From Paracentrotus lividus (lineage: Eukaryota > Echinodermata > Echinoidea > Camarodonta > Echinidae), in the NCBI GenBank assembly GCA_940671915.1, contig CALNVZ010003432.1, forward strand, positions 13,604,141 to 13,668,140: a stretch of 64,000 nucleotides of DNA, written 5' to 3'. The translations under genes and the position numbers were made by a program. Of this stretch, positions 11,632-22,000 are shown piece by piece (position 1 is the stretch's first letter; each line of letters opens with the position of its first letter). A model generated the notes under the pieces. That model saw only the letters and a list, made by a program, of their open reading frames with translations. It searched no databases and was not told where the DNA came from.

Positions 11632-12299
11632 AGCTGCTGTACAAAAATCTCTTTTGATACTAGATCTGATCTGAAGGAAAGAGAAAAGACAAATTCTTCA
11701 ATTTTCTAATCAAAATCAATTCTTTTTCAAATAAAAAACCAAAACAATTTAGGAATAGATTTGCCTCCTAATTTTTTTTTTTTTTCATTTGATAAAAAAT
11801 ATATTTGCTCTCATAATCAGCTGTTTTTATTTGATAGAAAATGAATTTGCCATCTCCAACACTCAACGCTAAAATTTTTTAGGAGTTGCCCTGCAGGGCA
11901 ACCAAATTTTTGATTATCCTCCAAAATGGTTGCCCGAGTGAAAAATCTGGTTGCCCTGCCAAAAAAAAAAAACGAAAAACAAAGAACAATGTTAACATTG
12001 AAGATTTGATTTTTATGTACAAAACTTTGCATAAAATGTGCTAATGTTGAGCATTGGCCATCTCAATTCATTTTGTTTAATAAAGAATGGATTTAGCAAC
12101 AAATTAGTGTTCATTAAAAGAAGCTTTAAAAATTTGAAGAGACGATTCAACTCGGCAGAATATCTTTTACTTTGTGCAAAATCTCTAACTTTCACACTCA
12201 TGCATATTAGGTATTTTTATAATGGCAATGGCAATTTAAAAAAAATTTTTTTTTATGATAGTGAAATCAAATTTAATAAAAAAAACCCTATTCTATGAG

Positions 12300-14640
12300 G
12301 ACTAATACTACTACTAGGGCTTCAATTTAACGTTAGAGTCAATATCTATTGCAAAAAGTAGAAAAACCTTGGGGGGAAAACCTGCCACCATCAATCAGTA
12401 GAGGCGCCGGTCCAAAACAGCTGATCGTCTGCAAACCCCCGAGCGCCGTCCGCTAGCAAGCTAGCTAGGCAGCTATAGTGCTCCGTATGCGCTGCTGTTC
12501 AAAAGCACAGCGATTTTTTTCTACTTCCGGGTCAACCCACCAAAAAGGTCACCCCATAACGTAAATGAACGTTCCCTTACAGCGCTGTCTATAAGTTAGA
12601 TCTAATCTAAGTTAGATTCTAGAGGACTAATTATTTTATTTTTTTTGGCAAAGCCAAACTTAAGACATTAAACTCAACGTTAAGTCTCACGTTATTCGTT
12701 AAGACTAAAGTTGATTTGCTGATTTTAAACTTAACGTTAAAGTTAAAGCATATCATAATATTAAAGTCTCTTTTTTTTAGGTAGATTCTCTCTAACGTTA
12801 GATAGATCTCTTAGATCTAACGTTAAGTCAGCGGTCAGTGGTATTGCATAAATGTTATTTTTCCTTTCTTCCACTATGGTGGAATGGTCGTATTTAAATA
12901 CCATTGATTGAAAAGTGTGAGCTTCTCAAATATGCCAATGCAATGCCTGGCAATGGCCAATTATGAATTGACCATGCATAAGTGAAAGTGGGCAATGGCC
13001 TATATTTCGTTCATTCGTGGCTTCCCGGGCGGGGCCAGCCGCCTACTCACACACACACGCAGACGTCGACGAACAAAAACTCAAACAATAACACAACGAA
13101 AAACGGTTAATATTTACGAAAGGAATACTAAAGGGCCATACTTTACCGTCTTATTACGTCCTCAAATTCTATCACTCTGCAAATGCAACCTTGAAGATAC
13201 AATTATTGATCAAAAGAGCACGAAGTCACATGAAAATCGGGATTTTCCAGGTTGGGAAGCTGAAATGAGAGATTTAAACACGGCGCGCCGATGAGGGCCT
13301 TTCCTAAGATGCGCTTTCCTGATTGGTGCAATTCGGTAGGATGAATAAAGAAGACAAAATAATTCGTGTTGTAATACGGTAACCTACATAATTTGTAAAG
13401 GAAAATATACCAGGTAAATGCTACATCTCCTTCTACGCCCCTGTCACTTGGGGAGTCCTGAAATGTTGTACCAAAAATTGTACAAAATTATCATTTTAGG
13501 TTAACATTATTTTGCAGTGAGTTGGGAAAGGTTTCGAACTGTTTCGGAGAGTTGAAAATAAACTCTGAGAATCCTTTGTAAACATTGCATAACTCCAGCG
13601 ACTTCTGATTCGAAATTGCTCAACTCGTGACATGGCATATCAATTCTACTCCACGTGAAATGTAAATCTAACGTATGACATTAAATCTTAACATAAAGAC
13701 GCGTCCATTATTTGAGGAGGGGAAACGCAACATTACATTCATGAGTTTAGTGGAAATACATGCATCTGAGCGGCGCAGAAAATTATACGGCTCTACATTA
13801 ATGTCAACAAAACCCGCGCTAACGGCGGGAAGCGACCGATTGACAACTGCATGCAATTATTACTTAGCGTACAAAAACTCGCCTAAGAAAACTTCCCTGT
13901 CGGTAAAATGGTATTATCAGTCGATCCGTTCGAGGAAATTCGTCATGGACATGAAATAAGTAATTGAACTTTTATCATACTTTTCGTAGGTAGATGCTTC
14001 AGACCAGATTGGGGAAAAAGACATTTTGGCACGCCTATAACACCATTGTGCTAAAGTTGTAATCAGAATCATTATTTCACATAGATTGATGTTCCTAACG
14101 ATTATTGATATAAATAGTGATCTTGTCACATCTTGCGAAGACGCCGTCCACATGCGATATGCATGTGATATGCGGAAATATTGACCCATCGAGTAAAGAT
14201 TCGTTTGTGACATGTTCAAAGTGACAGGACTTTTTTTTAACCAATCGAAATGAAAGTACCATATTTGGAAAGCTGAGAATTCAAGCTTTTAAAAACTGCT
14301 TGATCATTAAGGTGTAATATAATTATGCGTAATCGAGGAAGATGACTATACAGCGTATGAGCTATTTTGAGAGCAAAATTGGCCATATTGTACAGGAATT
14401 TGATCTTACTAGGATTTCGAATTGACTCAAGTGACAGGACTTTTTTTTCCCTTTGCAATAAGTTATTCCTATTTTTGAAAAATTCAGACTCTTAGCGTAC
14501 TTATTCAAGTTGATCATTTCTTTGAAAAGGTAGTTGCTCGCCATAATCAAGAAAACAAAGTGAAAAAACTGTGCAAATTACAAAAAGTCTATGGCCGCGT
14601 TCGCTTTGCGTAGAGTGATAGCGCCCTCTTCCCCTTAAGT
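12300..14640. other. Intergenic region between securin and SNRPG, no coding gene
   Basis: Contains repeated TAACGTTA-type words (12320-12830), a CpG-richer patch at 12390-12540 and the possible securin promoter near 13.3 kb. The sequence GTGACAGGACTTTTTTTT occurs twice (about 14220 and 14431). ORFs near 13.0 and 13.7 kb show no domain or convincing composition. Confidence 0.4.
13270..13330 (-). promoter_or_regulatory. Possible securin promoter (CCAAT, GGCGCGCC, TTTAAA)
   Basis: On the minus strand a CACCAATC (CCAAT box, 13328-13321) is followed by GGCGCGCC (13289-13282), GTG and TTTAAA (13278-13273), resembling the CCAAT plus CDE/CHR layout of cell-cycle promoters. It is about 1.65 kb upstream of the securin ATG, compatible with an upstream non-coding exon. 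Pattern match only. Confidence 0.25.
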
Positions 14641-14659
14641 TTACAACTAGAATTGATAT

Positions 14660-15060
14660 GGGCCTCCTTCTCTAGCTTCTCTTTCTACTTGTCCTTCTCC
14701 TTTGTCCTTCTCATTTTCCTTTTCCTCCTTTAGATTTTCCTTTTCCTTCTCCTTTTCCTTTTCATTCTCCTTCTCATTCTCTGGCTTCTCCTTATCCTTC
14801 TCCTTTGGCTTCTCTCTCCTTTTCCCTTCTCATTCTCCTTCTCCTCATTCATGCTTCTCCTTATCCTTATCCTTCTCCTTATCCTTCTCCTTTTCCTTCT
14901 CTCCTTCTCCTTTTCCTTCTCCTTCTATTCTCGGCTTCTCCTTATCCTTCTCCTTTGCTTCTCTTTCTCTAGAAGTTCTCCTTCCCCATCTCCTTTTCCG
15001 TTTCCTTTACCTTCTCCTAGTCGGCCCAAGTTTTCTTTCCCTTATCCTTCTCTTTATTCT
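14660..15060. repeat. ~400-bp polypyrimidine (CTTCTC) tract
   Basis: Almost uninterrupted C/T on the plus strand, with variants of CTTCTCCTTTTCC. Its translations are low-complexity FSFSFS or LLLILLL and are not genes. A purine/pyrimidine tract this long may form triplex (H-) DNA. Confidence 0.85.
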
Positions 15061-15456
15061 TATTCCATTATACTGTGCAGACCTCTTATAGGAATATTTA
15101 ATATTGCCCAACCGAATTATTAAGTCATCATAACACATTCTGAGGTGCAAAACGAAAGAGGAGGATCATTGCAAATGAAGCATTAGGCCTACTAAAAAGA
15201 AAAAGAAAATTTAAATCTTTCTCATAGTATTTAATATAACAAATATATAAAATTAGCTGAATTTGACCAAAGGCTTTTATAAGTCTCTTCAAATAATAAC
15301 ATTTATGTTGTAATGGTTTTTATGATCTTTGATAGGCAAGATGAATTTTGATCTTATTGATGGATAATGGACTTTGTAAAGAATCCTTTGTGATCCATGT
15401 TACAATTAATTCTACTTCTTACCCAAACATTCCCATATATATATACACAAACACAT

Positions 15457-15628
15457 CAGGCGCGGATCCAGGATTTTCCAGAGGGGGGGGGGGGCCCAAC
15501 TTTGAAAAAAAATATATTTTGCGAGCGGAGCGGGCAAACGAGCGCAAAGCGCGAGTTTAAAACATTTCCCGACATAATTTCATTTTTACTCCTATGAAAA
15601 CAAAGTAATAATATTATACAAGCAAGCA

Positions 15629-15679
<51 letters not shown>

Positions 15680-17090
15680 AATATTTTATACAAAACTTTG
15701 GTGGTTTGAAAATTGCCACCATGAATACGATTATTACCCCCATTATTATTACTGCGAGCGCAAACTATGCCATTTAATTACCTGAAAGAACGGCATGTTA
15801 TGCCCAAGTTGTTAATATGCCAGAGGCAGTGGAACGAAATTGAAAGTGGGGGGTCGAGATGGAAAAGGGGCATTTTTCCTGAAAAGGGGGCAGTTGAGAC
15901 CAGAGGCATAAAGAGAAATGTATTTGGATGAATAGGGGGTGCGCCCCCCAAAATTGCATTTTTTTAATTGATGTTTTTAAGAATGTGTTTGGTATTTCAT
16001 TAATGAAAAAAAAAAAGCAAAGCGAGCCGAAAATTTTTAGCTATTATTTGAGATAATTGTGCATTATAGACCTTATTTAGTATCCGCGAGCGCGAAGCGT
16101 GAGATGAAAAACTATGCATTATATACCCTACTGAATTGGTATTGAGGTAAAAATTTGAATTATTTGTGCATGATTTAGTATGAGCGAGCGCGAACCGAAA
16201 ATTTTGGGTTTTAAAAGAAATATGGAATAAATAAAGTGGCACTTTCTAGTTTGTTTGTTTGTTTGTTTTTTTTTTAGATGATTGTGTATTATAGACCTTA
16301 TTTAGTATCCGCGAACGAGAAGCGCGAGCTGAAAATTTTGAGGTAAAAATTGGAGTTATTTTGTGCATTATGATTTAGCATCAGCGAGCGCGAAGCGCGA
16401 GCCGAAAATTTGGGATTTTAAAAGATATATAGAATAAATAAAGGTGCAATTTCTAGTATAAAAAGTTGTAGATAATTGTGTATAGACCCTATTTAGTATC
16501 CGCGAGCGAGAAGCGCGAGCTGAAAATTTTGAGGTAAAATTTTGAGTTATTTTGTGCATTATGATTTAGTGTCAGCGAGCGCGAAGCGCGAGCCGAAAAT
16601 TTGGGGTTTCAAAAAATATATTGAATAAATAAAGGGGCACTTTCTAGTATTCCCATGAGGTCGACTATTTTTCCCAAGAGGCCGAGGGCCCACGAGGCCG
16701 AGGGTCCACGAGGCCTCTTTTCTCTGTGAAATTTTGAAACTTTAGTTTTAAATATTTTCCTTATTTTTACTTTTCGTCACTTATGCATTTCTTTTTCTTT
16801 AAAAAAAGGGTGTTTAAGCAGTATATTGCAAAATACAATATGAGAAAAATCGGCCTCGTATGGGCCCTCCCCACATTAAAGGCCTTAGTTATGGTCGTCT
16901 AGAACCCAATAAGCCTATTTCGCGCTTCTTATTGAATTAAGTTGGGCGAAAATTGTACAAGCATCGGGTCTTATTCCTCTCTATTTCTTTCTTTTTCATC
17001 TTTTCTTTCCCTTTTTCCTTCTTTCTCCCTCTTTCTCCTCCTTTTTTTTTTTTTTTTTTTTGGGGGGCGGCCCCCCAGGATCCGCGCCTG
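15457..17090. mobile_element. 1.63-kb TIR element with 5-bp target duplication
   Basis: The left end CAGGCGCGGATCCAGGA is mirrored by the right end CAGGATCCGCGCCTG; both are flanked by CACAT (15452-15456 and 17091-17095). G-rich/C-rich blocks lie just inside each end. The interior has a long A run (~15631-15677) and at least four diverged copies of GCGAGCGCGAAGCGCGAGC with a GAAAATTT follow-on (15525-16610). No transposase ORF. Shorter relatives lie at 17529-17672 and 39740-39863. Confidence 0.65.
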
Positions 17091-17528
17091 CACATGAATC
17101 TTGTTCTTGGGAATATACAAATTACCAGCCTTTTGGGGATGAGTCAAAAGCTGCAATAGAACTTGGAAATCTGTGCACATACCGGCATTATATAAAGATT
17201 TTATTCTTCACATTAGGCCTACAGCTGAAATATTATACAGCGCTTCGGGTTTCATAATGGAAAAATGGGCGGAAATTTGCTCTGTGCGTTGCTCAGCCAG
17301 CTTTGTACAAAATAATGTGTATCAATGATAAAAAATAAAGAGTAGGCCTAATCATGAGTTTTCGTGCCCCGAAATTGAAAGTTCAATCTTTCTTCTATAA
17401 ACTGAACATTAAACACTGATATCCAATGCAGGGAATTAGGGCTTTTGGGCTTTGCAAAAACACTAAAAACAGTCTAAATCATGAAAGTATATTGAGATAA
17501 TGGATTTTGTTGACATTTTTTGGTGTGT

Positions 17529-17672
17529 CAGTAGCGGACGCAGACTTGAGTCACACAATGAACTTTTTACCGGGCCCATGCGTAAACATAATACTTTAGA
17601 GCTGCTTTTGTCCCCAGACAATTGGGCCCCGAAATGCACTAGCTCAATTCGATTTTCTTGGACCCGCGCCTG
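17529..17672. mobile_element. Short relative of the CAGGCGCGGATCC family
   Basis: Begins CAGTAGCGGACGCAG and ends GGACCCGCGCCTG, flanked by TGTGT on both sides (5-bp duplication). It shares a TTGTCCCCAGACAATTGGG segment with the copy at 39740-39863. Confidence 0.6.
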
Positions 17673-18169
17673 TGTGTACCCGGTTGAGTAAATCCGCGGC
17701 GTTAGGCCCATTGGCGGCGATCCCGGGGGGGGGGGGCGTGTCCCCCCTCGATTTTTAAAGCTTAACATAATATGTTTATGTAGTGATTAGCTTGTGAAGA
17801 TATAATAAAGAGATAAAATGTATGTCAAATACAATGCTAAATGTTATTATAAGGCAAAATTTTCGGCTCGCGCTTCGCGCTCGCAAACATTTTCATTAGT
17901 TTCTACATAAATGTGCGAAGTATGCCAATTTTTAGTGTATTATTTTTCACTTTCGGGTATTTCCGCCCCCCCCCCCAGTCGTGACATGAAATTAGGCCTA
18001 TAAATTTTCGTTTGGAACAATCCAAACTGCAGCCGAAGATATAAAGAACATGTTTGGGTAAAGGGAATATAGGGAACTTTTTACCAATCAGAAGTTGTTT
18101 CTGTTCACAATTCAAGGCGTGCCCAACACAAGCTAAGCTTTTCGGGTTTTCGCCCCCTTCATTCTCAAT

Positions 18170-18283
18170 TTGTAAATTTATTTTTGTATACTGTATCCGT
18201 TTAAGATGTTAATCAATGTATACTTTTTGTTTATGAAGGAAATAAATGTGATTTTCAATCAATCAATCAAAATCAATCAATTC
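18170..18283 (+). repeat. Possible retroelement 3' tail with (TCAA)n
   Basis: TTTTTGTATACTGTATCC... followed by GGAAATAAATGTGATTTTC and TCAATCAATCAA repeats looks like the 3' end of a non-LTR element. No coding sequence remains. Confidence 0.3.
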
Positions 18284-18490
18284 TACATGAACAGTCTCAA
18301 TACGGAGACGTATTAGACATCAGATATAAAATATCTTATTAAGCCTATATTTTATCAACTTTGAATTCCTGCAAGTAGCATAAAGTAACCTAAAATATTA
18401 GAATATAACCAGCAAAAGATTGCTATCGTTTCATCGAATATATTGTCTAATTTCGAGTCTGAATGCCGGGATTTCAGACTAGACTGCTGC

Positions 18491-18493
<3 letters not shown>

Positions 18494-18546
<53 letters not shown>
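18494..18546. repeat. (TA)n microsatellite
   Basis: About 53 bp of uninterrupted TA dinucleotides, upstream of SNRPG. Confidence 0.95.
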
Positions 18547-18549
<3 letters not shown>

Positions 18550-19005
18550 CATAATAATATAATATATAATACGATATAATGCAGCCAAGTTTTCGAAATG
18601 ATATTTAGCGCTATTAAATCAGTGGCAAAGGAAAGCCGAGAATTTTTTCCTCCAAGTTCGAAGCGCGTTAGCCTATATAAAGATAAATAGCATTTAGTTT
18701 TCTCAAGATATTTGCTTTTCTATAGAGTGTTTATTTATAAAATAAACAATCGTTGCTATAATAACCCCTAATGTCACAGCATAGAAACTAGGCCTATAAC
18801 TACAAGAGTTTAGTTGAAATTTCTATAAGAATAATTAAAAAAAAATTGTTTTAAGCGTGAGTCCGATTAAGGATACCATAACAATTGTTGATCCAAATAA
18901 TTTGCTGCTCAACATTTCTATGCACATCGCAGATCGAACGATCCGGAGTTCGTAAGAGGCATCAACTTCAATCTTTGATAATCTTGTTAATCTTGACACA
19001 TCATC

Positions 19006-19037
19006 ATGAGCAAAGCACATCCACCAGAACTCAAGAA
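19006..19037 (+). CDS. SNRPG: SNRPG exon 1
   Basis: [10 protein letters not shown] plus two bases of Lys; donor AA|GTATGT. The start matches the conserved SmG N-terminus. Confidence 0.93.
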
Positions 19038-22000
19038 GTATGTTTTTTTCATGTTTGGTTTTTTGTTTACATTGGACATGGCTAAAACCATTACATTTTT
19101 GCTAGAAAATGCAAGTTTAAGTTCGTCGATTATATTGTCAATTACGATATTGTAAAATTCTTTGTCGCAAAATATACTGTGTTAAAGCGTCAAATTGAGA
19201 ATAAAAATATAAATTTTGTAAATCAGTATATTCTCCAATATTGTCATTAGTTTATTCATCTTTTGTTGACAGTTCAAATACTCTTAACTCTTATTCATGA
19301 TAATATTCCAGGTATTGAATGTGTATGTTTTCATTCATATTATTGGCATTGCATTGTCCCATGTATATCTTTTTGTGTAGGGTCAAAGGCGTAGCCCAAG
19401 CGAAGCAAAGTCAGACAAGTCTTGATCTCTGAGTCTGATCTCTCCCCCTCCCTCTGAGGCTCTGTCTCGAGTACCAAGTCTAGAGCTCTCTAACTTGCCA
19501 ATGCAGCATGTGGGGACAGTGAGCCCTGTCCATTGAGTGTTGATGATAATCCAGAGATGCCAAGTTCAGAGAGTGGCTGGGCGTGAGATTTTCAGCATCG
19601 TCTTTGGAAGCAGTGCGCACGCTTCGCGCGTTACCATATGTGCGCGCTGTACTAACTTGTACATAAACGAGATGCGCGCACGCAACATATGTAACATTTA
19701 GTAAGCTATCTTGCATATAAGTTAACGATCGCCTGCATGAAAACATCGCACTCGCAATGTTTGTAGCGCGGCAAGACTGTCGATTTTTAGAGTTTTGAGG
19801 CCCAAAAATGTTTTTTTTTTTTTGGGCCTTCCAGTTTTTTTTCTGAGGCGTGAGATTATGAGGGCTGGGCGGGTGGGCGGGTGATGAGGCGCTGGGGCGT
19901 GAGTCTCGCGCCAGGGGCGTGAGACTTGGTAGGTCTGATAATCATCAGATCATGATTCGATGAGCCTGAGCATTCATTGATGCTGGTGTAGTCTGTAAAT
20001 CTAACTGTTAACGTTAGACTTTCTTAAAATAAAAAAAATTGTAAATCAGTCAGAGAATACTGAACAGCCAAATTTAGCTTTAAAAAAAAAAAAGAATTCT
20101 TGGTTTTTAACTGTACCAAATATTGTTTAAAATCAAGGGGCCTAACGTTAGCAGTTGGCCCTATCATTATCAATATTATTAGATTCTTTAATAGATTAGA
20201 TTACATATTAATAGATTCTAGGGGGTCGTACCACGAAACTACGGACAAGTTTATCTGCCAACCACGGAGTTAGCTCCAATCTTACTATATCGGTACCACG
20301 AAGAGCTTCCAAGCTGGACAATGATATAAACCCCTCCCAAAAAGTTTCGCAAGTGGACTTTGGGCCATGATAACTTTTCAGGTACGCTTTAGTTATTCCT
20401 GATATTCATACCATTGGAAAGATAATTTATTCCCCTTTTTATTGATATCCTATTTGTAATGGTTTTGTCATGCTTCAATGCACATAATATCAAAATATGG
20501 AGAAAAGTAAAAAGTCAAATGTTGTAAAATGCACTTTTATTGATCACATTGAAGTTCCGCAACTTGACTTTAGGTCCTGATAACTTTGGGGATATTTTCT
20601 AATTTTCATTGAATTCTATACCATTGTCAAGTTAATTTATTCCTCTTTTGATTGATACCTTATTTGTCATGGTTATGTCATGCTTGGGTCCACAGGAACC
20701 CTGAATACCACCTGAATACATGGCAAAGCGAAAGATAATTTTCAGTTTAAATTTCTGTAACACTACTTTGAAGCTTGATACATTTTAATGTGGGTTTTCA
20801 AGCATTATCAATTTTCATAGCATTAAGAAGTTCATTTATTCTTCTTTTTATTGATGCCCTAATTGCAATAGTAACATCATGTTTCAATGCACATAACTCA
20901 TGAATATAATGCAAAGTAAAAAGTGAAAAATAGCGAAGTGCTTTGTTATTGCTGGCAACAGACAGTAATACTGACAATAGGCATTCAATTTGGAACATTT
21001 AACTTCTGACTTGTCCTAACATTCAGGTGTTCTGTGCATGCAAGATCGACACTCTCGTTACAATTAGGGTGTCGTTAAAAAGAGGAATAAATTTATTTGA
21101 CAATGGTATAAAATTCAATAAAAATTATAAAATACCCGTAAAAGTTATCAGGGCCTAAAGTCGAGTGGCTGAACTTCACTGTGATGAATGCATTTTGCAA
21201 CATTTGACTTTTTACATTTCTCCATATTCTGATATTCTGTGCATTGAAGCATGAGAAAATCATTACAAATATGATATCAATAAAAAGGGGAATAAATTAT
21301 CTTTCAAATGGTATGAATATCAGGAATAACTAAAGCGTACCTGAAAAGTTATCATGGCCCAAAGTCCACTTGCGAAACTTTTTGGGAGGTTTTTATATAT
21401 TTTGAATAATTTGGGAAACTGACCAGAAATATATAATATGAAAAAATGAGCAAAGAAAATGGGGTGCCATCGGGATTCGAACCAGAGACCTCCTGGATAC
21501 TAGTCAGGCGCTCTAACCTACTGAGCTATAGTAAGCCCCGGTAGGGGTTGTCCCTAATACCGTTAACATCTTCCAATGCTCGAGTGGTCAGAAGCTATAG
21601 AACCGGCAATAAACCCGAAGGATAGAAATCAACTTGGAGTAAAATGCGAGGGATCACGGTGAAGTGATGCAGCTTTTTTTATTATAAATTTTGAAAATTG
21701 GGAAACTGACCAGAAATATATAATTGAAAAAATGAGCAAGAAAAGGGGTCCATCGGGATTCGAACCAGAGACCTCCTGATACTAGTCAGGCGCTCTAACC
21801 TACTGAGCTATAGTAAGCCCCGTAGGGGTTGTCCCTAATACCCGTACTCTCAATGCTGAGTGGTCAGAAGCTATAGAAACCTGGCATAAACCGAAGGATA
21901 GAAATCAACTTGGAGTAAATGCGAGGGATCACGGTGAAGTGATGCAGCTTTTTTATTATAAAATTTTGATAAATTTGGGAAACTGACCAGAAAATATATA

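Noticed and set aside
12995-13294. 99-aa ORF with an Arg-rich stretch
   Set aside because: No similarity to a known family recognised, no splice context; lies in CpG-richer putative promoter DNA.
14702-15123. Long open frames giving Ser/Phe or Leu/Ile-rich proteins
   Set aside because: They are translations of the CTTCTC polypyrimidine tract in several frames; no domain, no conserved start.
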